This document shows positions 22,901 through 29,897 of a stretch of DNA of 64,000 nucleotides, one piece after another. The notes under the pieces are model-generated. The model saw only the letters and a program-made list of their open reading frames with translations. It had not been told where the DNA came from and searched no databases. Numbering within the stretch: the stretch's first letter is position 1; each line of letters starts with the position of its first letter. The stretch comes from Gambelia wislizenii (lineage: Eukaryota > Chordata > Lepidosauria > Squamata > Crotaphytidae), in contig JAUMIR010000001.1 of assembly GCA_030847615.1 (NCBI GenBank), positions 85,485,501 to 85,549,500 on the forward strand, given 5' to 3'. The translations under genes were made by a program, and so were the position numbers.

Positions 22901-23850
22901 TTGCTCTCCTCATCTTCTGTAGAGGCTGATGTTAGATAAAAATATGTTAAAGCTCAACCTTACTGACTGGGGATCTAACCATTCTGCTCTCACAGCTCTT
23001 CACTGCAAAAGATTTTTTCATCTTCCCTTTTCAGCTTTAAGAAGTGCCATTAGATATAATATTCTTCACATGCTTGAAATGGATATCAATAATAATCTGC
23101 CTTATCACTCTGTAAAATATGAGACAGGACAGGATTTGCAATAGATCTATCCTTGATGTATTAGATAGGGAGGGGGACAAAGAGATGTAACAGTACTAAA
23201 CTAACTTCTCCAAAGCAGTAAGATACAGAGATAGGTCCTCTACAGACGCTCTAGCCACGCCCAGTGTTTGCACTGTACAGTATTCTTAGCTAGAGTTCCA
23301 CTTATTACTACAGCAGTTTTTTCCAGGTGCCCAAAATAACATAATTTCTGAACCAACAATTGCCTGCCTGTAACTTTGGCAGTGAGCATGTCACTATTTT
23401 AGCCCTGGAGCTCTAGTGGTTGCATTTCCATCCCCCCCCCCCAAAATGAGAATATGAGAAGTGCATCTTCATTTTCACCATTTTTATTTCAAGCCGCTGA
23501 ATACCATCAACAGTTCTCCAAGGCCTCAAAGTGTTTCTTGGTATTCGAGATAATTTTATGTGGAGATGTCAGAAATTAAACCTGGGACATTCTGTACACA
23601 AAACATACTGTTTATGGAATAGCTACTGAGCTGTGGCCCCTTGGTACTAACTGTAATGCATATTTGTTGTTTGCTTCTTGTCAGAAATGAGCACGAGGGA
23701 ATTCCTGCAAATCTGATTCAGCAGTTGGACACTTGTGTAGAAATTCCACAACAAGGAGTTATTCGGTCACTTAATGTCCATGTAAGTGGAGCACTCCTCA
23801 TCTGGGAATATACTAGACAACAGATTGTCAAGGAAAAAGAATCAAGATGA
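1778..23850 (+). CDS. TARBP1: TARBP1, 3' part of the gene (nine terminal exons, last 435 codons)
   Basis: This is the C-terminal part of TARBP1, the vertebrate relative of yeast Trm3, which 2'-O-methylates tRNA guanosine 18 using S-adenosylmethionine. Nine exons (1778-1927, 2226-2312, 3034-3230, 9381-9462, 11020-11191, 11383-11574, 12825-12949, 13876-14012, 23685-23850) join in one frame to 1308 bp ending in TGA. The first five exons encode helical-repeat-like sequence. The last four encode the SPOUT/SpoU domain: motif 1 (PTNLGG then LCRTCEIFG), motif 2 (LLLLG then NEHEGIP) and motif 3 ([19 protein letters not shown]). The protein is full-length in family terms about 1,600 residues, so roughly three quarters of it lies upstream of the window. 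No frameshift or stop occurs in any exon. The gene runs convergently towards COA6, as in human. Identification is from remembered family sequence and synteny; no database search was made. Confidence 0.95.
2226..2312 (+). CDS. TARBP1: TARBP1 exon b (29 codons) with a GC donor
   Basis: The exon follows a TTATTTTTCAG acceptor and reads [20 protein letters not shown] to the end ...NTSEK, in phase 0 on both sides. The donor is AAG|GCAAGT, so the next intron (2313-3033) would be of the rare GC-AG class. No GT donor keeps the frame here. The protein sequence continues directly into [11 protein letters not shown] of the next exon. Confidence 0.88.
2445..2700 (+). repeat. CR1/L3-like interspersed repeat fragment
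   Basis: Contains GTTGGATCAGACCAACAGAC and TAGTCCAGTATCCTGTTTTC, a block found widely in sauropsid LINE tails. The boundaries are soft. It lies in TARBP1 intron 2313-3033. Confidence 0.4.
3034..3230 (+). CDS. TARBP1: TARBP1 exon c (65 codons + 2 nt)
   Basis: The exon follows CTTCCTTTAG and ends at AGG|GTTAGT. It encodes [20 protein letters not shown] and ends MHGSG, where the last codon is completed by one base of the next exon. It lies in the helical-repeat region. The following intron (3231-9380) contains the copia and Penelope elements. Confidence 0.93.
3577..3636 (-). repeat. Copia 3' LTR remnant (60 bp)
   Basis: Matches 6129-6188 with two substitutions in 60 bp, then diverges abruptly at 3637 into integrase-tail coding sequence. 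The junction marks the internal deletion. Confidence 0.9.
3640..4627 (-). pseudogene. Copia integrase, frameshifted at its C-terminal end
   Basis: The N-terminal HHCC zinc-binding region ([11 protein letters not shown] ... CQICKRSKS) is followed by the catalytic core: [12 protein letters not shown], the second Asp in [10 protein letters not shown], and the Glu in [13 protein letters not shown], so the D,D-35-E triad is present. After HIRTFG (near 3866) the frame is lost. Homologous sequence resumes in another frame as [20 protein letters not shown] and [14 protein letters not shown], implying a small deletion. It runs to 3637, where the LTR remnant starts. No reverse transcriptase follows. 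Confidence 0.9.
4637..5782 (-). pseudogene. Copia Gag-protease region
   Basis: 381 codons from [21 protein letters not shown]. The N-terminal 170 residues match copia-type Gag (UBN2-like; [26 protein letters not shown]). A CCHC zinc knuckle [14 protein letters not shown] lies near residue 235, followed by a Lys-rich stretch. The retropepsin active site reads [12 protein letters not shown] near 285. The frame is open until a TAA at 4637-4639, and the integrase frame continues in register after it, so one nonsense change divides what was a single Gag-Pol frame. Confidence 0.9.
6120..6128 (-). other. Copia primer-binding site, half tRNA-iMet type
   Basis: GGTTATGGG directly abuts the 5' LTR on the minus strand. 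It is complementary to CCCATAACC of the initiator tRNA-Met anticodon arm, the internal priming used by Drosophila copia. Complementarity stops after nine bases. Confidence 0.75.
6129..6616 (-). repeat. Copia 5' LTR
   Basis: 488 bp, starting TGTCAGGGAAAATAG and ending TTATGACA on the minus strand. It is immediately followed by the primer-binding site. It is bounded on its outer side by ATGGA, the same 5 bp found outside the other end. Confidence 0.9.
6905..7565 (+). mobile_element. Penelope-like element, 3' part with GIY-YIG endonuclease
   Basis: From 6943 an open frame to 7221 reads [17 protein letters not shown], so the GIY and YIG motifs are intact with the usual spacing and the Cys cluster typical of Penelope endonucleases. 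It continues [20 protein letters not shown] and [12 protein letters not shown]. Downstream, 7474-7560 is the conserved 3' untranslated block (CTGAAGATGCCAGCCACAG ... GCAAAACGTCAGAAATAAA). Reverse transcriptase is absent, so the copy is 5'-truncated. The upstream edge is approximate. Confidence 0.85.
7590..7692 (+). repeat. RTE-BovB 3' end fragment
   Basis: AAGGAAGCCACAGACCTGAG ... CACCATAAAGTCAAAGCCA ... TTGAAGGCACATAACAACA is the extreme 3' end of BovB, also used as a SINE tail. It lies immediately after the Penelope fragment. Confidence 0.6.
8560..8690 (+). repeat. L2-like LINE 3' tail
   Basis: TTTATTTTATTTTATTTG then TATCCCACCTCTTTCCCAAT and a GGGTTTACAA block. The same family occurs inverted at 13190-13250. 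No coding part remains. Confidence 0.5.
8930..9178 (-). mobile_element. tRNA-derived SINE, nearly full length, with internal tandem duplication
   Basis: Reversed, it reads CATGGTGTTGTGGTTTGAGC (A box), then CAGGGTTTGAACCCC (B box), then the GGTGACC...GGTCACACTGTCTC body and TTGAAGGCATACAACTA tail. Part of the tail (CACCCTAAGGTGAAACTATC and following, 32 bp) is present twice in tandem at 8948-9011. Confidence 0.75.
9381..9462 (+). CDS. TARBP1: TARBP1 exon d (82 nt)
   Basis: This short exon follows CAATTTGCAG and ends at GAG|GTATGT. It begins with one base completing a Gly codon, then reads [20 protein letters not shown] and ends KDYCLE in phase 0. It stands alone in more than 7 kb of repeat-rich intron. 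Frame continuity with both neighbours and strong TARBP1 identity support it. Confidence 0.93.
9774..10144. repeat. Segment flanked by imperfect ~36-bp direct repeats
   Basis: TGTAAAATTAAATACAAAGA and following (9777-9812) recurs with about four differences at 10108-10144. The 300 bp between contains a 13-bp perfect inverted repeat (CAGCCAATGAATT / AATTCATTGGCTG, about 9954-9992). It could be an insertion with a long target duplication, or an old segmental duplication. Confidence 0.5.
10417..10492. repeat. Perfect 17-bp inverted repeat, 42-bp loop
   Basis: GCTGAAGGAGCAATCCA at 10417-10433 pairs with 10476-10492. The loop holds a smaller palindrome, ATGAGG...CCTCAT. It is within a TARBP1 intron and may be the core of a foldback MITE. 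Confidence 0.6.
11020..11191 (+). CDS. TARBP1: TARBP1 exon e (57 codons + 1 nt)
   Basis: The acceptor is GTTTTTTTCCAG and the donor GATAGGG|GTAAAA. The exon reads [20 protein letters not shown] and ends SDWCQQDR plus one base. The middle part, around the Ser/Thr-rich [13 protein letters not shown], is the least conserved and resembles a linker before the catalytic domain. The adjoining intron to exon f is only 191 bp. Confidence 0.92.
11383..11574 (+). CDS. TARBP1: TARBP1 exon f, start of the SPOUT domain
   Basis: The acceptor is CTTTTCCAG and the donor GGGAG|GTAAGA. The exon starts with two bases finishing a Gly codon and includes [14 protein letters not shown], then [20 protein letters not shown]. 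The last part is the first strand of the SpoU fold and the Asn of motif 1. The conserved Arg of motif 1 is in the next exon. Confidence 0.94.
11588..11812 (-). mobile_element. 5S rRNA-derived SINE copy 1
   Basis: Reversed, the head reads AAGCTAAGTAGGTCAGCCC and TTAGTACTTGGATGGAAGAC, then AATACCAGGTGCTGTAGGCT, i.e. the 5S rRNA internal promoter half. The body (CAGAGGAAGGAACTGCC) and a CGACTTGAATGCA tail follow. It starts 14 bp after TARBP1 exon f. Confidence 0.85.
12482..12712 (-). mobile_element. 5S rRNA-derived SINE copy 2
   Basis: Same structure as the copy at 11588: 5S-like head (AGCTAAGCATGGTCAGCTCT, TTAGTACTTGGATGGGAGAC), CAGAGGAAGAAACTGGC body and a BovB-like GTTGCCAAAAATC tail, on the minus strand. 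Confidence 0.85.
12825..12949 (+). CDS. TARBP1: TARBP1 exon g, SPOUT motif 1
   Basis: The acceptor is CTCATTTTTAG and the donor GAG|GTGAGT. It encodes [17 protein letters not shown], the second half of SpoU motif 1 with its conserved Arg, and continues to [10 protein letters not shown] in phase 0. The flanking intron contains two 5S-derived SINE copies. Confidence 0.94.
13190..13562. repeat. Pair of LINE-tail fragments
   Basis: 13190-13250 is an inverted (TTTA)n/CCCAATATGGGACCCAAGG tail like that at 8560. 13480-13562 is a plus-strand tail (GTAAGCCACTTTGGGGCC ... GGGCAGGGTATAAATACTCT) ending AAATAAA. Both are short L2-like 3' ends. Confidence 0.5.
13876..14012 (+). CDS. TARBP1: TARBP1 exon h, up to SPOUT motif 2
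   Basis: The acceptor is AAAATATGCAG and the donor CTAGG|GTAAAT. It encodes [20 protein letters not shown] and ends [10 protein letters not shown], with the Gly codon split 2+1. The intron therefore interrupts motif 2 of the methyltransferase. That intron (14013-23684) carries the DIRS element. Confidence 0.94.
14319..14500 (+). repeat. DIRS left inverted terminal repeat
   Basis: Includes two CACAGCTG-containing units and GCCTGCGCAGAGCATCGGA, then CTTTGATACATTTTTGGCGG, ending CCCCTCAGTTCCTT. Nearly the whole length recurs inverted at 22650-22819. The outer 34 nt match the internal complementary region. Confidence 0.93.
14718..16288 (+). pseudogene. DIRS Gag-like ORF, frameshifted
   Basis: ATG at 14718 ([14 protein letters not shown]) opens 350 codons to 15767. 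A Cys-rich N-terminus (CVIC ... RCLIC ... CIHC) is followed by a basic, Ser/Pro-rich region. The frame changes near 15740-15767, where a TGTCACTGAC motif occurs twice 20 bp apart. It continues as 15758-16288 ([20 protein letters not shown]) with a Pro/Ser-rich part and a helical end. Stops follow. Confidence 0.75.
16289..17219 (+). pseudogene. DIRS Gag end and Gag-Pol linker, degraded
   Basis: Short open segments (for example 16340-16579, [20 protein letters not shown]) separated by stops. This resembles the conserved C-terminal Gag segment of DIRS elements. I can assign no catalytic motif here. Confidence 0.5.
17220..18065 (+). pseudogene. DIRS reverse transcriptase
   Basis: Order of motifs: [17 protein letters not shown] entry, [52 protein letters not shown] and the catalytic YIDD in [13 protein letters not shown] (17684-17695), then the thumb (QAIQFIGA). 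Several stops and frame changes occur (for example TGA at 17419 and at 17539), so the enzyme is dead, although the catalytic Asp pair is intact. Confidence 0.9.
18130..18600 (+). pseudogene. DIRS RNase H
   Basis: [15 protein letters not shown] at 18150 carries the first catalytic Asp. [15 protein letters not shown] (about 18244, after a one-base frame change) carries the Glu, and [20 protein letters not shown] (18321 on) the second Asp. The end [12 protein letters not shown] lacks the usual His/Asp of the final motif. The stop before [14 protein letters not shown] lies at 18559. Confidence 0.85.
18601..19040 (+). pseudogene. DIRS methyltransferase/linker region, degraded
   Basis: Fragments such as [20 protein letters not shown] and ILITPWWP (about 18755) occupy the place of the DIRS methyltransferase-like domain. 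They are broken by stops and I cannot identify a catalytic motif with confidence. Confidence 0.45.
20323..20950 (+). pseudogene. CR1 reverse transcriptase fragment
   Basis: Open frame from [20 protein letters not shown] through the catalytic FADD to [16 protein letters not shown], where the inserted MITE ends homology. The frame continues after the insert as [17 protein letters not shown] (21179 on) to GCHLLGML-like sequence at 21649. Upstream stops (for example TAG at 20195) separate it from the linker. Confidence 0.88.
20971..21148. mobile_element. pogo/Tigger-type MITE inside CR1
   Basis: 178 bp, starting CAGTGGTCCCTTCC and ending GGAGGGACAACTG, with TA at each side (20969-20970, 21149-21150). 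It is the same family as 32900, 35208 and 60549 (internal block CCCTTATATAAGATGGCAA). It differs from the copy at 35208-35385 at about one position. About 20 bp of non-CR1 sequence lies on each side. Confidence 0.9.
22473..22565. other. DIRS internal complementary region
   Basis: A fused copy, in reverse, of the two outer ends: GAGACCACGAAGAAGAT joined at 22506/22507 to GGACAGGTTGCTTAACTG. In DIRS biology this region templates circularisation of the cDNA. Differences from the termini are few. Confidence 0.9.
22650..22862 (-). repeat. DIRS right inverted terminal repeat plus terminal extension
   Basis: 22650-22819 is the inverted partner of the left ITR. The last 59 bases (22804-22862, with AGATCTATGGTTACAGGTAA) extend past the ITR and are complementary to 22507-22565. 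Unequal extensions are the standard DIRS arrangement. Confidence 0.92.
22863..23684. other. End of the last TARBP1 intron
   Basis: Non-DIRS intron sequence with a C8-10 run at 23430-23442. I recognise no element or exon. Confidence 0.5.
23685..23850 (+). CDS. TARBP1: TARBP1 last exon, SPOUT motifs 2 and 3
   Basis: The acceptor is CTTCTTGTCAG. The exon supplies [14 protein letters not shown] (motif 2, SAM/knot region) and [19 protein letters not shown] (motif 3, knot and dimer interface), then a short basic tail ending KEKESR and TGA at 23848-23850. All recognisable SpoU motif residues are present, so the encoded domain looks catalytically competent. Confidence 0.96.
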
Positions 23851-23992
23851 ATGCACAATTCTGATTAAAGCTGCAGCTCTGATGGTGCTACAGAACCCAT
23901 GGAGTAATTATGTCACTCATTATGTTTGATATTTTGCACACCTTTTAAAAAATAATATAAATGCCTTAAACCATGACTGATTAAAATTATCC

Positions 23993-23998
23993 AATAAA
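23993..23998 (+). promoter_or_regulatory. TARBP1: TARBP1 poly(A) signal
   Basis: AATAAA lies 143 bp after the TARBP1 stop and is followed by a T/GT-rich stretch (TTTTAGTACAGTTTTCTTGG). This gives a 3' UTR of about 160 nt. It is the nearest canonical signal downstream of the stop. Confidence 0.7.
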
Positions 23999-24454
23999 AG
24001 CTCTTTTAGTACAGTTTTCTTGGTGTCCATTCTATCACATTAATGTTTCTTCAAAACACATCTAGCTCTAGCTATTCTTGAGGGTAATACTAAATGACTG
24101 TTTGTAGCACAGTGGCTGCCTATGCACCACGCTGTAGCATGGAGTCAACATGGAGTCGATGAGGCAAGAGTTAGTGATCCTCTCCCTTTCTGTAGTGAAG
24201 GCTTGTTTTGACACCTAACACACTCAAAGGATTGGTTCTACATGGTTGCAGGTGCCATATGAGTTTATAAGAAACCATTGGCCCAAGAAGACTATCCGGG
24301 CCTTGAGACTTTAATACTTGCAATGCACCCAATTTAAAAACTTGATTCACAATATAAGGACCCCCACACACAACATATACACAGTACACACTCTGGATCA
24401 ACCAGTAAAAAAAGTCCAAACAGTGCTGTAACCATAATGACTGCTGTTCACTGA

Positions 24455-24530
24455 AGATATTATTTATTTATTTATTGTATTTATACCCCGCTCTTCAGCC
24501 ACTCAGAGCGGCTGAGTAAACTAAGTATGC
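24455..24530 (+). repeat. LINE-tail fragment
   Basis: TTATTTATTTATTTATTG then TATTTATACCCCGCTCTTCA, the same family as the window start. Confidence 0.5.
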
Positions 24531-24713
24531 ACACTCATTCACTGTTTAGCAGAACTTCACAACAGTATTCAGCTAATTTGTATCCAAGAAAGGAACATCA
24601 CGGTGCATGTGAAAGCCCTGTTAAAAAGGGAAACCAGTACAAAAAGAAGAAAACTGATGAATTCTCAACATAATACTTGTTGAATCAGTGCACCTATTTG
24701 TGCTTTATTGGTC

Positions 24714-24719
24714 GTGGCA
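24714..24719 (-). promoter_or_regulatory. COA6: COA6 candidate poly(A) signal
   Basis: AATAAA on the minus strand, about 220 nt after the COA6 stop. A second candidate (AAATAAAG) lies at 24824-24829, about 110 nt after the stop. The TARBP1 and COA6 poly(A) signals are about 0.7 kb apart, so the transcripts should not overlap. Confidence 0.5.
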
Positions 24720-24935
24720 AATGTTCAGTTGTGAGACATGGCGAAGTGTCCCTTCAGCAAGCTTTACTTCCAATGTGAATTAGAACTTTCACACCAATGC
24801 CAGACAAACACAATGGGATGCTCTTTATTTAGAAGCCATCACTGTGACTGTTGTTCGCACTATAGGTCTCTTGCTGGTGCTGGTTCTTCTGTAACCTTCT
24901 TTGTGGTGAGCATTTTTTTAAAAATGGGCAAATAG

Positions 24936-25031
24936 CTATGATGTCTTGGTTGTCTCTGAAGGCAGAAATTCTCCTGCTTCCAACTGTGCTTTGTATTTTA
25001 AATAATCTCTTCTTCTATCAAAGTATTTGAC
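24936..25031 (-). CDS. COA6: COA6 last coding exon
   Basis: The acceptor is TTCAAAACAG and the first codon GTC. It reads VKYFDRRRDYLKYKAQLEAG then EFLPSETTKTS and TAG at 24936-24938. The acidic/basic helical tail with KYFDRRRDYLK is characteristic of COA6. It contains no ATG, so ORF-length searches miss it. Confidence 0.94.
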   Translation of the reverse strand, partial: VKYFDRRRDYLKYKAQLEAGEFLPSETTKTS

Positions 25032-26536
25032 CTGTTTTGAACAAGATCATTGTTAGGAAACCACAAACAGCAGAATTCTAGTGTAACCAAAAAAAAACCC
25101 CAAAACCCAAAGCCCTCTTTGACTGTTTTATTATTAATTATATTAGTTACAGCTATATTGAACAGTTTACATGGCTCTCTTCCTTCCCACTTTATACTCA
25201 CAATAACCCTGTGAGGTAAAGTTGGGACAGGATGCAATAAAAGTGACTATCCAGAGGTCATTTTTTGAGTTCCATGGTTCAGTCACAATGAAAACCTGGC
25301 ATTTCCAAACCAGTCCAACAACTAACCACTACACCACACTGGCTTTCATTTTGTTATTTCAGTTCTGAATATTGTTATACTGCAAGATTCACACTGGAAG
25401 ATGAGCAAATGGCTATCAGCAAGAACATCCAAAGCCTATTATCTAAGAGGGTAATGTGTTTAAAAAAAAAAAGTACTTCAGCCTCACAGAACAATGGCCA
25501 CTGAGAGAATGGCCACTGTGCAAGAAACTTAAAATAGGATATTAGACATACATCAGATTGAATCTACAGTATTTCTAGATAACTGAACTGGAATTAAAGT
25601 TTCTTGTTATGTTATTACCACTATCCTGTTAAGTTACTTAGGTGTGCATAAGTACAGCTTACATGCCTATCAGTGCCATTTTGAAATGGACAGGGCTATC
25701 CCCCTGCCCTTACATTCCATTAAAAATCCTCCCATATCTGGCAGCTGTCAAGCTCCAGGAGGGGCTGCTGCTGTTGGTTCTTTCTTACCAGTAAGGGGGG
25801 TGGGAAGGCAATTCAGATCACAAAGATCCAGCTGCTCTGAGCTCCCGGAGGGGAAAAAAAACAGGTGCACTCCATTCCTCCCAGCTGAGACCAGCTGTTT
25901 CTCTTATGGTCTGAATCTTCTCTGCTCCCTCCCTTCCTAAGCATGGGCCTCTCTCCCATGGTTTGACAGCTGCCGGGTGGTGGGAGGAGGTGAAGCTACA
26001 TGCACATGTTAAGATCTTACTTACATCTTAACCTGCTTACCTGGTGTTAGCAACTGTTTTGTGAATGTCCTGTCAGTAAGGTAACTGTCACTGTCAGCAC
26101 TTGATGCGTATGACTTCTGACCTCACTGTTCACAATTTCACACCCTGCCTCCTGGGTGTACTCATATGTGTTAGTGTACTTAAGCCAAAACTCTGGCTAA
26201 CATTTCCTGCATCTGATGATGTGAACTATAGTCTGTGAACTCTTATACCAAAATATCTGTGTTTGTCTTCAGGGTGCAAAATCCTTTTTTAATTACTGTT
26301 TTTAAGAATGAGTAGATGTAGTTGTAGTAGTATTATGAGACAGGAACCTAGTCTAATTTCTATGAGTTTATATACACACCAGTGCTACTTACCCACTGCT
26401 GCGGACATGCCTTTACAAAACAGCACCTAAACTTCTCGCACTTAGATGTATCTTCCATATTTTCATCTAAGCACTTCCAATATTCATCCCGGGCTTCCCA
26501 GCACACCTTCCTTTCCTTCATTGATGGTGCTGACAT
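24936..26536 (-). CDS. COA6: COA6, complete 79-codon coding region in two exons
   Basis: COA6 is a small mitochondrial intermembrane-space protein that works with SCO1/SCO2 and the copper relay to load the CuA site of COX2 in respiratory complex IV. Coding exons at 26393-26536 (48 codons) and 24936-25031 (31 codons plus TAG) join in phase 0. The protein starts MSAPSMKERKVCW and ends SETTKTS. It has the twin motif C12-X9-C22 and C33-X10-C44 of the CHCH-type fold, plus an extra Cys next to the second pair (CC at 38-39). The length equals the 79-residue vertebrate form I recall. The internal ATG chosen follows a splice acceptor by 8 nt; a longer N-terminal form cannot be excluded. There is no cleavable presequence, as expected for MIA40-imported proteins. 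It lies tail-to-tail with TARBP1, 1.09 kb between stops. Confidence 0.95.
25120..25348 (+). repeat. L3/CR1-like tail with tRNA-like 3' part
   Basis: CTCACAATAACCCTGTGAGG is the hallmark of L3-type tails. It is followed downstream by ACTAACCACTACACCACACT, a reversed tRNA A-box-like segment. It lies in the COA6 intron between its coding exons. Confidence 0.55.
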
Positions 26537-26544
26537 TTCTGTCA
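26393..26544 (-). CDS. COA6: COA6 exon 2 (first coding exon)
   Basis: On the minus strand the exon follows TTTGTTACTAG, has 8 nt of 5' UTR, then ATG at 26534-26536, and ends CAGCAGTGG|GTAAGT. It encodes both cysteine pairs and ends CPQQW. It is spliced from a probable non-coding first exon near 35.75 kb. Confidence 0.93.
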
Positions 26545-26742
26545 CTAGTAACAAAAATAATAGTTTTCATTTCCGAATGACTTGTGAAGTTCCATAATTT
26601 AGGTCAGTTATCATTCTACACTGCACTACTCAGAAGTCCCGCTACTGAGTTACCTTATCTCCCACTGGGTGAGATATTAATGAATTAATAAAAATTAATC
26701 TCTTCCCCCCGCTGCTTTTTTGACTTTTTGGGGAGGGGAACC

Positions 26743-26983
26743 TGCAAAAGAAATGCTCTCTTTCACACTGAGCCATTATAGTACTTTGATAACACTCCAA
26801 CTGCCATGGCTGCATCCTATGGATTCTTGGGGTTTGTAGTTTGATGATGCACTAAGACTTTCTGGCAGAGAATTCTGCCTACCTCAAAAACTACAATTTC
26901 CAGAATTCTATAAAATGGAACTGTGACAAAGTAGTATCAAAGTACTACAATTACACAGTGTGAAAGAGAGGATTTCTTTTGCA
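26743..26983. mobile_element. Foldback MITE with 27-bp TIRs
   Basis: 26744-26770 and 26956-26982 are inverted copies differing at one position (core CTCTCTTTCACACTG, perfect for 15 bp). The interior is also largely palindromic (AACTGCCATGGCTGCATCCT ... AGAATTCTATAAAATGG). It belongs with the copies at 33950 and 45445. No transposase is present. hAT-type is likely from the interior motif. Confidence 0.75.
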
Positions 26984-27609
26984 TAAAATACACTGGGTTT
27001 TGCACAAAACCGTGTTTGTTTGGGTTTTTGCACTTTTTTGGGTAAAGAAAGTTGTGAAAAACAGGTCAGTCAGAGACAAGATGAAGACCAGTGAGGAAGA
27101 GAGGACTGAAAAGATCTGAACATGTGGAAAGATCTGGAAATGTGGAAATTGTTCAGGGAGTTCATATTTATCTCAATTGTTATACTGTATAATAAATCTT
27201 TACTAATTTTATTTTCTACAACTGTGTCTGACTGTTTTAAGAACTGAAAGGGAGAACTGGTCACACTTTACCATACTGAACCCACTGATCGACACAGCCA
27301 CTTTTCCAGAATAGTAGCGGCTTTGAGGTCTAAGTATGAGATTCAGGGAGGAAACCTAGGGGTTCAGTCACATTTTTTTTTACAGGGTGTGTCAACATGA
27401 TGACAACGACGATAGGGTGTGTCAAAGTGTCAAGGTACACTTTCTCTTTGAGGATGAGAAGAAAAATATTGTTTTTACATCCCCTCAAGAGGTCCCACTG
27501 CACCTTCACTCCAAACCACAGCACCTCCAAAATGTATTATATTCAAGTATTTTAGATTATGGATAGGATTCCTTGCTACTATTTAAAAAGTTCTCTTTAA
27601 GGTACACTT

Positions 27610-28272
27610 AGTACACTTAATTTAGAGGATAGCCCTCTAAATTAATAGGGGTGGTCCAAAAGGTGAAAAAACTCATGGAATGGGAAGAGAATCCTACTTG
27701 TCCTAATGGCATTCTGTGTGATTTTGCCATACTGTGAAGGAAGGGACAAAAAAGGCCAAAAACCTCACCAGAAAGCCTTTGCAGCTTTCCCCATTTCTTT
27801 TCAAAAACAAGGGGGTGAACATTTCTGCTTGTTAGAAGAATTTGATTTGCTTGTAGAAACAAGAAAAACTGCAAATCTGATTGGCCAGACATGAGCAGGG
27901 GGCACGGCTTCCTGAGGGCAAGTGCCTGCAGCTGCCATTCCCCCCCCAAGTGATCAGGGATGGGTAAGCGAGGTGGGTAGCTGTCATTACCACCCACCCT
28001 GGCCACCATCGCCATCACCCCATGGGGACTGGGGGAGTAGGAGGGCGGCTGCCACTGTCTCCCCCTTCCCTGGTTTTGCTCATTGCCGTTGCCCCGCAGG
28101 GATTGGGGGAGGTAGGAATGCAGCTGTCATCTTCTCCCCCTTTCCAGTTTTTCAACCATTGCTATGCTGCCACACCCGCATCAGCTGTCATCTTTGGATG
28201 TGAAGCTTATGGGGGATGCTGTGACTTGTTCTTACTGCCAGGCACTACGTCCCCCCCCCTCGTATAGACAGG
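27610..28272. repeat. Medium-length DNA-transposon-like repeat, copy A
   Basis: Shares GATTGGCCAGACA plus a G-rich block, CTAATGGCATTCT and CCTTTGCAGCTTTCCC with the segment at 38525-39062. It ends GTATAGACAGGCCCATAAT, similar to that copy's end. A terminal inverted repeat is only weakly visible here. Confidence 0.45.
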
Positions 28273-28707
28273 CCCATAATCTTTCAGATTTGAGAGCATT
28301 TTTTTCCCAAGTATGCTTTCATACCGATTTCCTTTAACAAGAAAAGGTGCCTGGTTGCTTGATTACTCAGTACTGTGTTATATTCTATTAATAAATTATT
28401 CACAAATAATTGGAAAAACAAACACAACACCTAAAGGCAATTTGAGATACACCACATCTTGCCAAGTGGAATCACAGGCTTTCATCATGGGCCTGACTTG
28501 CCATTCTGAAGAAATTAGAATAACTTAATTACTTTCTTCAATCCTGGCTTTTTGATTTAGGGGAGAAAGGCTGGAGCCGGGTTAAGTCTGCCTGTCAGCA
28601 AAAGATGCAATGTTAGAAAGAATGGCAACCTCAACTTATTTTCTTTCAGAAGTCTATTTATTCAGCACAAACTGCAGCGAGTGCTAAGAACCAGAAGTGC
28701 TCTAAGG

Positions 28708-29086
28708 CAGTGGCTCTTAACCTTTTCTTTACCAGGGACCCCCTTTAAATACATTTTGTTGCTACAGACCCTCACAACTTAACTCAAGATTTAAAACCCT
28801 AATAATAATGATGATGATACCTGTTAATAATACAATTACACCACCCAATAAACCTCTCAGAGGCACTGGGTTGGGGGAGATTTTTCTCCTACTTCTTCCA
28901 GCAAGTTTGTGGCTGGAGTGGATTGAACTGCAGTGTGCAGGCCAAGCTAGCTTTTGCCTTGGCTCTTGTCATGTGGCTGCTCCACTGTGGGAAGGAGGTG
29001 GGTCCAGCAGCCTTCAAGCCTCCGTGGGCCCTGTGAGGACATCAGGGGCCCCTAGGAATCTGCGGACCACAGGTTAAGAACCACTG
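28708..29086. mobile_element. hAT-type MITE with 8-bp TSD
   Basis: 379 bp with TIRs CAGTGGCTCTTAACCT and AGGTTAAGAACCACTG (one mismatch). It is flanked by the 8-bp target duplication CTCTAAGG at 28700-28707 and 29087-29094. An internal (AAT/GAT)n stretch is at 28801. There is no coding capacity. Confidence 0.93.
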
Positions 29087-29289
29087 CTCTAAGGAATTCT
29101 GACCAACTCTCTGCTCTTCCTTAGGCTCTTGGTCCCTGATTTGGAACCTTAAATTAGAGGGCTAAACTGGAGATATACCAAATTTATCAACAGTTCTTTA
29201 GAGGACTAATGCTCATCTGCACCTCTAAAGTTGTTTTCACCCTCTGCTATGCTGTTGCTTAAGTAATACATGGATGGGTTATGGTGGAA

Positions 29290-29395
29290 ATTAGGCAGTC
29301 CTTGAGGTGCTGAACTCTAGCTCCCATTAGCCATCACCATTGGCTTTACTGGTCAATTAGGATGTGCAATCTAACATTTGGAGGGCCACATGATT
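29290..29395. repeat. Foldback repeat fragment
   Basis: CTAGCTCCCATTAGCCATCA ... CATTTGGAGGGCCACATGA is the degraded half of a palindromic sauropsid repeat also seen at 29898 and 63830. Confidence 0.4.
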
Positions 29396-29897
29396 CACAC
29401 TCTTGGTCTGCATTTCAGTTATTTAGGACATAGTTAGAAAAACTCTTTTGAGCTTGAAACATTCAGATTTTAATTGAAACTACAACCCATCTTCTGCCTT
29501 CTTGAATATTTAGTACGCAAAATAACAAGGGCCCACAACCATTCTTTCAGATATCATAGACCAGATGAATCGGTGTTTAGACTTTTAAGACTACAACTGA
29601 ATACTGCATTAGCAAATAGCATACTAAGCTGTACTGAACACAGAATCTCTACAAGAGCTTACCATCCATATTAAACACTCAAGATAATATCAGATTGTCA
29701 GATGAAGGGTTGTAAGAAGCTTGTAGGCATCTATTGCTGGGGATTTGCCATATTCTCCTTCCTTTTTAGCATTATTGTACTAGTCTAACAGCTTATTTTA
29801 CATGTGATCAACATGAACTAGTGAACTCCACAGTAGAGAGAAAAGGAATGTGAATGTCTATCATTATATCATCGTCCAATTTCCACTTAGAAAAAGG

